NCBI GenBank assembly: GCA_902729315.2
Contig: LR746280.1
Location: 1,232,501-1,296,500, forward strand
Direction of reading: 5' to 3'
Source of the DNA: Spirodela intermedia
Lineage: Eukaryota; Streptophyta; Magnoliopsida; Alismatales; Araceae
Length of the DNA: 64,000 nt
This document shows, piece after piece, positions 1-10,415 of this stretch; within the stretch, counting starts at the first letter, position 1, and the number at the start of each line of letters is the position of its first letter. The notes under the pieces are model-generated. The model ran no database searches, had not been told where the DNA came from, and saw only the letters and a list, made by a program, of their open reading frames with translations. The position numbers and the translations under genes are program-made.

Positions 1-69
1 ACCTCCGCGACGGAGCGAGCGAGCGAGAGAGAGGGAGAGGAAAGGAAGAGAGAAAGAGAGGACACAGGC

Positions 70-582
70 ATGGAGACGGCGCAGAGCAAGGAGGAGCAAT
101 GGGAGGGGAAGGTCACCGCGAGGCTGCTGGAGACGGGGGCCCATCAGGCGTGGCAGCTTCTGAGCGACTTCTGCAACTTCCACAGGCTGCTACCCTCTCT
201 GGACGCCTGCTACAGGGTTGCCGGAGAGGAGGGGCGGCCGGGTTGCCTCCGCCGCTGCGAGGCCGCCTCCGGCAGGAACACCGACGGCAGCGCCACCACC
301 TGGGCCACGGAAGAGCTCCTCTCCGTCGACCACCAGGCCCTCATCTTCACCTACCGGGTGGTGGACAGCAACATGGGATTCGGCAGGTTCATCGCCGAGA
401 TGAAGGTCTTCCCGGAAACCACCACCGCCGCCGCCGCCGCTGAAGGCTGCCGGATCGAGTGGTCCTTCGTGGCGGATCCCCTGAAAGGCCGGCGCCTCGC
501 GCGGCTCATCCTGTTCCTCGATGGTAGCCTGAAGATGATCGCCAGGAGCATCGAATCTAAGCAGAAGGGGGGGAACCTCTGA
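70..582 (+). CDS. SRPBCC-fold protein, lachrymatory-factor synthase-like (polyketide cyclase/dehydrase family)
   Basis: An uninterrupted 170-aa frame starts at the first ATG, with no intron. The pattern near the N-terminus (EEQWEGKV, then WQLLSDFCNFHRLLPSL around residues 28-44) and the later GFGRFIAEMKV and CRIEWSFVADP strands match the small plant SRPBCC/Bet v1-like proteins annotated as lachrymatory-factor synthase-like or polyketide cyclase. Family members have a hydrophobic cavity for a small ligand. Only the Allium enzymes have a proven reaction (sulfenic acid rearrangement), so the substrate here is unknown. Length is normal for the family (about 160-190 aa). A short alanine run (TTTAAAAAEG, near residue 120) is encoded by a GCC repeat. 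There is no signal peptide. A long pyrimidine tract begins right after the stop codon. Confidence 0.8.
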   Translation: METAQSKEEQWEGKVTARLLETGAHQAWQLLSDFCNFHRLLPSLDACYRVAGEEGRPGCLRRCEAASGRNTDGSATTWATEELLSVDHQALIFTYRVVDSNMGFGRFIAEMKVFPETTTAAAAAEGCRIEWSFVADPLKGRRLARLILFLDGSLKMIARSIESKQKGGNL

Positions 583-855
583 TCTCCCCTTCTTTCTTCT
601 TCTTCTTCTTCTTCTCCTCCTCCTCCTCCTCCTCCTCCTCCTCCGTCTTCCTCGCTCTTCTCCTCCTCCTCCTCCTCCTCCTCCTTCTTCCTCCCTCTTC
701 TCTTCCTCCTCCTCCTCCTCCTCCTTCTTCCTCCCTCTTCTCGTCCTCCTCCTCCTCCTCCTTCCTCCCTCTTCTCTTCCTCCTCCTCCTCCTTCCTCCC
801 TCTTCTCTTCCTCCTCCTCCTCCTCCTCCTCCTTCTTCTTCCTCCCTCTTCTTCG
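583..855 (+). repeat. Long CTT/CTC pyrimidine tract in the 3' flank of the SRPBCC gene
   Basis: About 270 bases of almost pure pyrimidine follow the stop codon, made of TTC, TCC and CTC triplets. A higher-order unit recurs: a TCCTCC run followed by TTCCTCCCTCTTCTC. Only a few G bases interrupt it. If transcribed, it would form most of the 3' UTR. The opposite strand reads as a spurious Arg/Glu-rich frame. Confidence 0.9.
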
Positions 856-1090
856 TCAGCCCTCATCCAACATCTCGGCAGATCTGCTATTCGATCGTCA
901 TCTGATCCTCTGAGATGTTCCCAATCGTTTGGAGCTTAATTTCCTTTCTAAAACTGAGTAGACTTGCCCGCAGTCTAATAAGACCGACGACGTTGGATAT
1001 CCTAGATATGTGGAGCAACGGTACAGCAGCATAATTGATGGGCCGGGCCGGGCCGGGAAGGGAAGCCCTGAATAAGGCCCGTGGAGTATC

Positions 1091-1130
<40 letters not shown>

Positions 1131-2502
1131 TCGGCGGACCCCGATACGGGCCGGGCCAGATCGCCAACTATCTCGGACTCATTGACTTTCGTTGACCACA
1201 TATGGAATATGAACGGCCAGCCTAGCTGGCCTCATCGGTTGGAGTAAGTCCGAGATCATTGGTAGAAAAGAAAACTGGCGGGCGGCGAACGCAACCGGTT
1301 GACTCGACATAAACAGGTCAACCCCGAATCTAATTGGAAGCGCAGTGACCCAGAGGAGGAGGGAGGGCGGCGGTTGTGGTAGAATTCTTTAGATTGGGCC
1401 CACTTGCGGTCATCGTCACATGCTGTTGAGCGGTCAGCGCGGCGGACCAGACGCGCCAGCCAAGCGGACCAATCGGAAGGCTGGCGTTTTGCCATACATT
1501 CGCTGGAAAAGGACAAATCGATGGACCCCCGGGGGACCCAAATGGGCGTTTATTGGGCCTCATTGGTGTCCGTACACGTGCGCATGGGACGGCATCATTG
1601 GATCCTTAATGGGCCCCCTCTAGAGCCGCAATGGCGAGCCATGCCTTCCCTAATGGGTCCTCATGAGCCTGAACAACTGAACACCCGGGTTAATCCCCAC
1701 CGAACATCATGGGGCTACAGAGTGAGAGCAAAACCCAGGAAAGTGACCCCGATAAAATAATTGGTCAATGAACGTGGGGCGTTGTGGGGCGACCATGTGG
1801 CATCAGTGGATATGGGCCAGCCGGCATAGAAGGTCCACCGGAGCTTCTCTCTCTACAATAAATACATTATTAACTATATTATATAATTACATTATTCTTA
1901 TATAAATTTAAATGTGTGCCCACGGATCGGCGATTCGCGGGGAGAGACGAAGCAAGCGACGACTCCTTGTCTGATATCATCGGTGGGTCCGGAACCGGAG
2001 GGAAGGGGGGGCGGGGGAGGAAAAAAATGGGCAGGAAGCCGCAGTAACGTGCACGTCACGAGCCGCGCCACGTGAGTGCCGCTGCGGGATAAGCGCCGTA
2101 TTAGTTAGACATCCGGAATCGCAACTCAGGCAATCAACTCGGTGGGCCCACATCTCTGGATCGGCGTCGCATGGGATCGCGCATTCAAATGTATTCAAAT
2201 CCCCCGATTCCGATCCATGTGACCGGATCGGATCGGATCGGATTGGAGCCCGATCTGACGCAACCCACCCACCCGCGTTCTCATTACCGGCAAGTGTTTC
2301 CGTTGACGGTGGATAAGACGGATGCGGCGGCGCCGCCTCCGGAGGGGGGAAGGGGTGATTATGACGTCGGTATCTATCTGGAACCAGAAAAGGGAAAATG
2401 GAGACTTCTAGGGAGGACTTTCTAAAGCTAGGAATTTCTCTCTCAAAATTCTCTATCGAAGCCGGCGATGATAAGGATACTGCACCGGTGGCGGGGGCGG
2501 GA
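856..2502. other. Intergenic spacer between the SRPBCC gene and the GATA gene
   Basis: I see no gene here. It contains a (GA)n run at about 1097-1127, several TGGGCC/GGGCCCA-type motifs (for example near 1395, 1553 and 1610), a short GGGCC iteration near 1041-1060, an AT-rich patch at 1855-1915 and a GGATC iteration near 2224-2240. All frames are short and look unlike any family. The last part (about 1980-2500) lies downstream of the minus-strand GATA gene and probably includes its 3' UTR. Confidence 0.6.
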
Positions 2503-4359
2503 TCAGATGAGCTGCCGGAAGTCGGGGCCCACGCGGGCGTGGATGAGGAAGTCGTCGGCGGCGGCGGCGGGGGGATGCTGGTAGGTCCCGCAGGGGTGGA
2601 GGTGGCGGGCGGCGGTTGCCGGCGGGTCAATCTCCTTCTGGCGGCGGAGCTCCAGAACCTTCCTGTGGGAGTTGGAGTGGCGGGTGGGAACGAAGGTGGG
2701 GCTGGCGGCGGGCCGGTACTCCGGCACCAGCCGACCGGACTTGAACCGGACCCCGCAGGCGTTGCAGAGGGTCTTGGGCCCCATGGGCCCGGCCCGCCAC
2801 TGGGGGGTCTTGTCGGTGGCACAGTGGAGGCACCTCCTCCCGTCCTGCCCATTAGGCCCATCCAGCCCAATAGCTGCCTCCTCCTTCTTCTCACCGTCGT
2901 CGTCGGAGGAGGTGACCGGCGAGAGGACCAGAAGGCGGGACGACCAGGTGGAGGAGGAGCTTTGGCGGGAGCGCTTGCTGCGGGCCTTACCAGGGACGTG
3001 AGCCTCCGGGGGTAGCGTTACCGCTGCTGGTTCTGTGGAGAGCTCGCTCCGGCCGCCGGAGGACAGCGGAGAAGAGGACTTGGCGGCAGCGCCGGAGATC
3101 AGCAGCAGCCTGTGCAGATCGTCGCCGGAGAAGGACTCCTCCACGAAGTTCGACAGCCATTCGAGCTCCGCCAGCTCGTCGTACTGTTTCCATCGCAAGA
3201 ACAAGCTTGGATCAGAGAGATGAAGATCAGAACGGATTTTAATCTTATCTGAGGGCGGCCGGCTCCGATCGGCCGGACGACTCTCCGAAAAACCTGGTTC
3301 GATTCCGCAGGTGTTACCGTCCGGTTAATCTTTTTCATGGCGAATGGTTCGGGACCAGAAGACCGGCACAATGAATTCGAATCGCACACGTTTCATCTCC
3401 GCTCTGCGATCTGGAGCCTTAACATTTAATTTTCGAAAAGTGGGGCTAGGAAGATCAGGATACAGTCCTCGCCATCAGTGCGGGAAATCGCAAGAACACG
3501 AGGAAGACGATTAAAGTGGGGGAATAAATCGGGAGATGGCGTTATCCAACCTGTCAATCAAGCAATGGCCGCTCGCCTTTTCCCAGAGGAGAAGGAAAAA
3601 CCGGAGGACGACTTTCGTAACGAAAGGCCTGAGGGGAGGAGATAATGGCTCAGTGGAAACCTGCAGAAACGCATGAGAATTCAAAAACTCGTGGAGCGCG
3701 CGAGTATCTTCGTTCCCTCCAGGAGAGAAGAGCGGAAGGAAAGCGACAGCGGACGAGCCGAAAAATTCAAAACTCATGCGCAACCTTTTCCGGAAAACGA
3801 GAAAATTCCTTTTGTCGATTCGATTATCCATGATTGCTGCACACTACCTTCTGTTCAACGAGATTGCGGCATTTACCGCGCGATTTATCCGAGGATTAAA
3901 AAAAAGTAATCCCGACGTCGAGATCTCTCGCATATTTCAACGATTAAATTCGCAAAATACGAGAAAATCTGAGGTCGGAGGAGCAAATAAAATTCACCGA
4001 TGCGACGAAACTTTCCACGAAATTCGAAGGAAATCAAATGCTCAAAGGGAAACATTCCTCCTCACCGGTACAGAAAGGCCGTCCGAGAGACCGACCTCGG
4101 AGATGCCGTGCTCGCCGGGAAACTGCGGCTCTGATGCGGAGGAGGAGCTGCTGTCGACGGCCGCGGGGGTCGACTCCACCGGCGCCGCCTCGAGTCCCAC
4201 CTCGTCTCCCTCGCAGAGGCCGCCTTCCTCGTTTGAGAAGTCAAGGAGGTCCTCAACAAGGAAGGCGTCGCCAGGGGACCTCCCCTGCTTCTCCAGGGCG
4301 GCGCACTGGTGGTTCCCCCTCCGGCGATGTCCCCCCTGAAAGCTCTCCGGCGCTTCCAT
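2503..4359 (-). CDS. GATA-type zinc-finger transcription factor (plant subfamily I)
   Basis: Two exons on the minus strand: 4359-4066 and 3183-2503, total 324 aa. Exon 1 begins [10 protein letters not shown], the usual start of this group, carries the conserved [14 protein letters not shown] motif, and ends ...LSVP at a GTGAGG donor. Exon 2 starts after an ACAG acceptor with [18 protein letters not shown], an exact family junction in phase 0. A basic patch (KARSKRSRQ, about 163-171) may be the nuclear localisation signal. The single zinc finger is C-x2-C-x18-C-x2-C at about 216-241, followed by the basic tail [15 protein letters not shown]. Members bind WGATAR sites and regulate light, sugar and growth genes. 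The specific targets cannot be told from sequence. A CT microsatellite lies just upstream of the start, probably in the 5' UTR. Confidence 0.93.
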
Positions 4360-5532
4360 CGGCGGTGCCGGAGATGTGGGGAGAGTAGAAGACACCACCC
4401 TCTCTCTCTCTCTCTCTCCCTCTCTCAATGGCGGGGTTATAATTCTAGTAACAGAAGACGTCACAGCAGCCGTTGTAGAGAGAGAAAGAGAGGGGCCTCC
4501 GCGTTATATGCACCTATTGAACTGGACAGCGGAAACGGACACGGTTCCGAGTGTGGCAGATATAAAATAGACAAGAAGATATTATTTCGGGTTTTTTTAA
4601 AAGGGTATTTATATTTTTTATCGAATCAAACAAATCACCCCCACCTCCCCCCCCGTGAACTGCGTTATTAACAGAGTATCCTCTACTCCGAGTAAATTCG
4701 CCACCAGACAAGATTCCGACAAACAACGATCTGGATAATTAGTTAATTTGTCAGCATAATAACCTGGAGGGGGTAAATCCGAAATGTCCGTCTTGAGAGG
4801 GTTATAAATGGAAATATCCACTTTAACGACCTCAGGAAGCGATCCTGCGTGTTTTGTGACCGCGAGCGTCCACGTTTATAGCCGGATTCTCTGCCGCTCT
4901 CTCTCTCCCCGACTTCTCTGGGGAACTGCGCCGTGACCGTTTTGATTTAACCCTCTTATTTTAATTATATTTAATCATGGCCCCCTCCCCGAGATCTTCG
5001 CTCGGGCCTTGAGGTCAATGCCACGTGGCGCGCTGCTATCCGCTCTCACCTTTTACCTTTCCACCGACCACGTCACCGCGCTGTTGGTCAGCTGATGGTG
5101 CTCGGAGCCCGCCCCGCGCCCTCATTACTCATCCACGTGGATGGTCCACGGACGTGGGACACAGGCTTTGGAAAAGAGCCACGCCATGTGCAACCCATTT
5201 TATTGGTTTTCTTATTTTTTTAATTATATAAATTCCCCATTTATTTGACTTGGATTGGACGCAAAGACTGCGGAAAAGCAATAATATTACACCGTCTTTA
5301 TGATTTTTGTGAAGAAAAGTGGAAGAATATATCCTCTTTAAAAATATTATAATATTTATTCACAATATCAATAAATGTTATCGTGCTAGTAAAGACGTCG
5401 ACCGATTATGGTTGATAGTTTGAGTCAAGATAGACCGATCTGGTCCGTTGACCTAAAGGACGGGCTGGTGTCTATGGTCGTCGTCCTCAAGAACACTATA
5501 ACGGTGGAAGCAATCACCTTAGCCCTGTTTCG
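4360..5532. other. Divergent spacer between the GATA (minus) and PPR (plus) genes
   Basis: This head-to-head spacer must hold both promoters. It contains a CT microsatellite (4397-4427) next to the GATA start, an AT-rich stretch at 5210-5390, and ACGT-core motifs (CCACGTGG near 5021 and 5133). No additional gene was found. Confidence 0.6.
4397..4427 (+). repeat. (CT)n microsatellite upstream of the GATA start codon
   Basis: CT dinucleotides interrupted by CCCT. It lies about 40 bases upstream of the GATA ATG, so on the coding strand it is a GA run, most likely in the 5' UTR or core promoter. GAGA-type tracts there are common in plants and can bind BPC proteins. Confidence 0.8.
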
Positions 5533-6930
5533 ATGCCCCATCCTGATGTCAGACCTAGACCACCATCTTCCTCCTCCGCCGTCTCCATCCTGCCGGGCGG
5601 CGCCGCCGCCGCCGACGATGAGCCCATCTCTGCCGTGTATGGAGGCCGGAGCGCCATGGCGGACCTGGAGTCCTGCGAACTCCCATCCTGCGTAGGGCAA
5701 CACCACGCGCGACTGCTCAGGCTAGGGTTTCTCCATTCCTTCTCCTCGCCGTTCCACTGGAACTGCCTCATGAGAGGCTACCTCCGCTCCGGCCTCCCGC
5801 CGGCAGCGCTCCGCCTGTACCTCCTCATGTCGCGCGGCGGGGTGCCGCCGGACTCCTACACTGTGCCCATCGCGCTCAAAGCCGCGTGCCACCTCTTCGC
5901 CATCTGCCTGGGCCGGCAGCTTCACTGCGTCGCCTTGAAGCGCGGGCTCGAGATGAACGAATTCTGCGAGAGTGGGATTATCTCCGTCTACTCCAAAGCC
6001 GGCGACTTCACTAAAGCGCGGAAGATGTTCGACGAAAACCCCCAAAGAAAATTGGGCTCCTGGAACGCCATCATCAGCGGGCTCGCTCAGGGGGGGAGTG
6101 CAGCGGAGGCGGTGGGGCTGTTCCTCGAGCTGCGAAAGAGCGGGCTGCTACCCGATGACGTGACCATGGTGAGCGTGGCCTCTGCGTGCGGCAGCTTGGG
6201 CGATCTCGAACTGGCCCGGCAGGTCCACAAGTGCGTCCTCCAAGCCCGCCACCGGCGGCCGCCGCCGCTGCCGGCGGCGGCGACCGTTATGCTCGAGAAC
6301 TCCCTCGTCGACATGTACGGCAAATGCGGCCGCGCGGACCTCGCCGGCGCGGTCTTCTCTAGGATGCGCCACCGCGACGTGTCGAGCTGGACGGCGATGA
6401 TCGCGGCGCTGGCAGTGCAGGGGCGCGCGCAGGAGGTCGTCGAGCTGTTCCGCCGCATGCTAGCGGAGGGCGTGCGGCCGAACCATGTCACGTTCGTCGG
6501 CGTGCTCAGCGCCTGCGCGCACGGCGGGCTGGTGGAGGAGGGCATGAGGTTCTTCGCGCGCATGGCGGGGGAGTTCGGCGTGGAGCCCGCGGCGGCGCAC
6601 TACGGCTGCGTGGTGGACATGCTAGGCAGAGTCGGGAGAGTGGAGGACGCACGGAAACTGCTTGACGGAATGCCTACGAGAGCGAACGCGGTGATCTTGG
6701 GGACGCTCCTGGGGGCCTGCGAGAAGCACGGCGGCGTGGAGGTGGCGGAGTGGGCGGCGGCGAGGCTGGCGGCGCTGGAGCCCGGCAACGACGGCGTGTA
6801 CGTCGTACTGTCGAATGTATACGCCGCCGAGGGGCTCTGGGAGGATGTGGCGCGGCTAAGGCGGTTCATGAGGGCCAAGAGCTTGGCCAAGGTCCCCGCC
6901 TACAGTGTCGCCTCCGTTCTTCCCCTCTAA
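5533..6930 (+). CDS. Pentatricopeptide repeat protein, PLS class with E-type C-terminus (At1g77170-like)
   Basis: A single-exon 465-aa protein with the succession of 35-aa P, L and S motifs typical of plant organellar RNA-binding PPR proteins. Diagnostic repeats include SWNAIISGLAQGGSAAEAV, NSLVDMYGKCGRADLA, SWTAMIAALAVQG and NHVTFVGVLSACAHGGLVEEG. They are followed by an E-type end (NDGVYVVLSNVYAAEGLWEDV) with no DYW deaminase domain. Internal stretches such as DEFCESG-like and FDENPQRKLGSWNAII agree closely with my memory of Arabidopsis At1g77170 (mitochondrial). These proteins specify C-to-U editing sites and recruit a deaminase in trans. The RNA target is unknown. The N-terminus is Pro/Ser/Ala-rich and could be a transit peptide; an internal Met 41 codons on is an alternative start. 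The gene is very GC-rich compared with its flanks. Confidence 0.93.
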   Translation: MPHPDVRPRPPSSSSAVSILPGGAAAADDEPISAVYGGRSAMADLESCELPSCVGQHHARLLRLGFLHSFSSPFHWNCLMRGYLRSGLPPAALRLYLLMSRGGVPPDSYTVPIALKAACHLFAICLGRQLHCVALKRGLEMNEFCESGIISVYSKAGDFTKARKMFDENPQRKLGSWNAIISGLAQGGSAAEAVGLFLELRKSGLLPDDVTMVSVASACGSLGDLELARQVHKCVLQARHRRPPPLPAAATVMLENSLVDMYGKCGRADLAGAVFSRMRHRDVSSWTAMIAALAVQGRAQEVVELFRRMLAEGVRPNHVTFVGVLSACAHGGLVEEGMRFFARMAGEFGVEPAAAHYGCVVDMLGRVGRVEDARKLLDGMPTRANAVILGTLLGACEKHGGVEVAEWAAARLAALEPGNDGVYVVLSNVYAAEGLWEDVARLRRFMRAKSLAKVPAYSVASVLPL

Positions 6931-7105
6931 AACGATTCCCTCTCTAGATTAATTGCTGTTTTCTCTCTGAATTCTGTGAGATGATGGAAGGGAAGGGAAG
7001 CAGGGGGAGGAAGCAATGGGGGTGGGCGTGATGTGGCCCAGAGGGCAAGCAACCGTCTTTTCGGTGGAGTTAAACGGAGGGACGGCGAGCGCCGGCGGCG
7101 TTGCG

Positions 7106-7828
7106 ATGGAGTCGTCGTCGGATTCCAACGACCCTTCTTATCCTCCTTCTCCGGCTCCACCACGGCGGCGCCGCCGGACCTCCGCCGCCCGGCAGCTCTC
7201 CGACAGGATTGGCCGCGCGCTCGGCCATCGCCTGCGCCTCCTCCACCGCTCCGGCGCCGACTTCTTCGTTCTCGGCGTCACCGGCAATGTCTACACCGTC
7301 ACCATCGCCGCCAACCCCAGCTGTTCGTGCCCCGACCGGGCGGCGGCTCCCTGCAAGCACACGCTCTTCGTCTTCCTCAGGGTCCTCTCCCTCTCGCTCG
7401 ACGACGCCTGTCTCCAGCGGAGGACCCTCCGCCAACCGCAGCTCCGCCGCCTGCTCGAAACCCCCACCTCGCCGGAAGCCCTCGCTGGGGCCCGCGCCCG
7501 CGAGAGGTTCCACCAGCACTTCTCCGACTCCGGCGGAGGCGGCGGCGCCCCTCAGCAGCAGCCGCGCGGCGGCGACTGTCCGGTGTGCCTGCAGGAGATG
7601 GAGCGCGAAGGGGAGGCACTGAAGACCTGCGCCACCTGCGGCAACTCTCTGCACGAGGGTTGCTTCCTCCAGTGGAGGAGCAGCCGTGGGAGGAGGGCGG
7701 CAACCTGCGTGCTGTGCAGGGCGAGGTGGAAGGAGAGAAAGGAAACGGAAAGGTACCTCAATCTCGGGGCGTACATCGGCGAGGACGAGACGGCGGCGAC
7801 CGTCGGAGGGTCCTCCTGCGCAGGTTGA
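7106..7828 (+). CDS. SWIM zinc-finger and RING-finger protein
   Basis: A single-exon frame of 240 aa from MESSSDSNDPS. In-frame ATGs upstream (for example 7016) would add up to 30 aa, but the acidic/Ser start fits better. A SWIM finger (CSCPDRAAAPCKH, about 72-84) is followed by a RING-type finger: CPVCLQEM, CATCGNSLHEGCFLQW, CVLCRARW (about 160-215). This SWIM plus RING order occurs in plant proteins annotated as ZSWIM2-like or MEKK1-related E3 ligases. The animal ZSWIM2 is a ubiquitin ligase, so E3 activity is a reasonable inference. Ring residues look complete. The protein is Arg-rich and GC-rich. The gene lies only about 175 bases downstream of the PPR stop on the same strand, with its own promoter presumably inside that short gap. 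Confidence 0.85.
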   Translation: MESSSDSNDPSYPPSPAPPRRRRRTSAARQLSDRIGRALGHRLRLLHRSGADFFVLGVTGNVYTVTIAANPSCSCPDRAAAPCKHTLFVFLRVLSLSLDDACLQRRTLRQPQLRRLLETPTSPEALAGARARERFHQHFSDSGGGGGAPQQQPRGGDCPVCLQEMEREGEALKTCATCGNSLHEGCFLQWRSSRGRRAATCVLCRARWKERKETERYLNLGAYIGEDETAATVGGSSCAG

Positions 7829-8179
7829 ACTTCGGTATGGCTCGCCGTGGGGAAGACGGAATGCCTCCTTGCAAGACGATGGAAACATAGTGATGTACAT
7901 ATACCAGTACGTCGTAAATAATATGATGCCACCTGTATTTATGGTAAAATGACAAATAGAAATGTGGGCCACACCAAAATGGCGGAACACTCGCGATTCG
8001 AAATAGTAGTGAGGATGGTAACAATCAGCCCGCCTCCTCCAATTCCACCGCTGCTAGGGTTTTGCTGGGATTGGAGGGATCGTCGCTGCACTTCCTCGAT
8101 CGATTCGAGGATTCCCCGCTCTCTTCCCGCCGGGATTCGAGGGCTTGCTTGCTCTTTGAGGAATCAGTGGGCTTCGGTG

Positions 8180-10251
8180 ATGAGCGCGACGGTGCAGAGG
8201 AGCGTCCCCAGATCTGAGCGACGGCCGTTGTTCTACCGCGACTTGGCTTCGCCGGTCGCCCACCGGGGGAATTTCGCCACTTCTGGCCAGGCTGCGGCTG
8301 TGTCCAGGCTATGGCAAGAGAAATTCGGGGGAAAAGAAACCCCTCCGCCGCCGGTCTTCACGTTGGACGAGCGTGCTGATTTCTCTCCGGAGACCGGGGT
8401 GGGGGATTTTCCTTCTTCCCCGGGATTCAGGTCGGAGATGAGAACCCCGTCGCCTCTTGCAGCATCTCCGTCTCCACTTACGGGCAGATCCGAGGAGAGT
8501 ACTTCAGGCGTTGCTTTCACCGGGAGATCACAGAGCATAGAGTATCAGCAGCAGCAGACTTCAGGGATATCCACCTGGTGGTCTCCCACGAAGAGCAGCG
8601 ACGACCGTTACTATGAGAAAGGGAAGGGATCACCTGTGGATGGGGTGGTTCATTCTGGTCCTTTGATCACGCTTCCAACTCCAAGGGAGGCAGTGAAGCC
8701 AGGGTTGCAGAGGAATGTAGTGCCCATTGGCAATATCTCCGAGGCTTGGGTCACGGTTTACGGGTAAGAATATCCTGGTTCCGTTTTTTTTGCTTCCTGT
8801 ATGCTCATCGTCCACCATTCATTTGTCCCTTTAATTGGAGACGTTGTAGCAATCTGTAATGGTGTTCATCGACAATGTGTCCTTCAAAAAAACCATCCCA
8901 AGCTCCACAGACCTGGAATGGCCGATCAAACTCTAACTAGGTGAAAGAAAGATTTGTAAACTGTGTCCTCCGCTTTGGTCGGTGAATTCGTGATCTGTCA
9001 AAGAATATATAAATTCTTATGAGTGTCGAATAATCCTTTTTTGATCGAACGAGATCTGAGGAATGTTACGTATAGAGAATAATCCCGCCATTTAGATATC
9101 AAAGGTTGTACTTCTGTTGAGCGTGTGATGTAGTGAAGCTTGGAAAAACCCAATCTTTGCAATTGTAGGATCTGATCTCAGCTCAGCCTGATTCGGAGGT
9201 CCAACGGAAGAGCTGTTGGGGGGGAGAGTAAAACCAAAATTGGTTGGGCTAAAAATTACAGATCAACTATGATCATTTCTTTAGTCAGATAGCTCCACTT
9301 CTCTTCTACTTCCAAAATCGGATGATCTTGTCGATTCCCGGTTTCATACTATGTTCTATGGATTTGGGGATTTCGATCGGGATTTACCACGTGTGTGCAT
9401 ACGTCATAGAGTTGACAGTAATTTTCTTCTGTTCCTCTGCGTTGTAATTTCTTGTAATCTTCCATGAATCGTTCTTCCTTCAACAGATTTCCTCCATGCG
9501 ATACCAACCTTATACTGCGTGAATTTGAGAAGTGTGGCGCTATCCTGAGACATGTCCCTGGACCAGGGGATGCCAACTGGATGCATATTCTCTATCAGGT
9601 TTGCTTTATTTCCATTTGTACGCATAAATTTCATTGCCCCTCCCATTCAGACATCTTAATCTCTCTCCTCAAATGTTCTTAAATTACCCTTGAAACCCTC
9701 TTCCATATGCCAAAGCCCATCCTGAGATTTATCCCCACCCACATTTTCTTCGTAAAATTTTGATTGGTTTTTTGTTTAAGGACTCTCTGGCAGTTCCCAC
9801 TGTGGGAAGCCTCCGTTGAATCCTTGCTCTTTCTCTTCTTCATTCTTTGACTTACTTCTCGTGATCATCACTAGAGATTGGAATTGTTGATTGTCAAAGC
9901 TTGCTGATCTTTCCTCTTCCCCCCCACTCTCAGAACCAGTATGATGCCCAGAAGGCCCTTGCAAAGAACGGACTGCAGATGAATAGCCTTCTTATTGTTG
10001 GAGTAAAGCATGTGCATCCAACATCATGTCAGTTCCTGGATGAAACAATCAGCAGCAGTGATCCGGTGGGCTGCTCCGAGGTTCCCTCGTCCCTGCAGCC
10101 TTCATTATCAGGGAGGACTCCATCTTCTCGCCCATACCATCTCAATTCCAATAGCACGGCCATCTCTGAGAGCGGCAGACTTGCGGCAGTAGTTGCAACT
10201 CCCACAAAGTCCATTGGCGCCAAGGTCATAGACTTGATATTCGGTGTCTGA
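8180..10251 (+). CDS. NUP35: Nucleoporin NUP35 (Nup53/MPPN RRM-domain protein)
   Basis: Three exons, 8180-8763, 9487-9598 and 9934-10251, give 337 aa (the Arabidopsis protein is about 330 aa). The N-terminal half is Ser/Pro-rich and disordered, with WQEKFGGKETPPPPVFTLD and STWWSPTKS motifs. The split RRM_NUP35 domain (about 188-255) reads EAWVTVYG, then FPPCDTNLILREFEKCG, GDANWMHILYQ and NQYDAQKALAKNG, with perfect phase at both junctions. The C-terminus ends KVIDLIFGV, a short amphipathic end typical of the family that helps contact the nuclear membrane. NUP35 links the inner ring of the nuclear pore. In Nup53 family members the RRM fold dimerises rather than binding RNA. The 3' flank is invaded by retrotransposon sequence about 165 bp after the stop. 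Confidence 0.95.
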
Positions 10252-10415
10252 GCTCAGCCCACCGACTGATCTATGATCAACATCGATGAATGCTTTCATG
10301 TTGGGCAATTTATTTTTTCCATTGAATTGATAAACGATCGATCGATGAAAACCAGAATTTCAAAAGATTTTGTATATGTATTTTGACATGAGACCTGGGA
10401 AATCTTTACAAGGCG

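Noticed and set aside
351-866. 171-codon minus-strand frame rich in Arg, Glu and Gly
   Set aside because: It is the antisense of the CTC/CTT tract and of the SRPBCC coding region.
1977-2894. 305-codon minus-strand frame
   Set aside because: It overlaps the GATA exon in another frame, is Pro/Ser-rich and has no family features; a GC-rich shadow.
7070-7990. 306-codon minus-strand frame antisense to the SWIM/RING gene
   Set aside because: It is a GC-rich antisense shadow; the plus frame has clear zinc-finger spacing.
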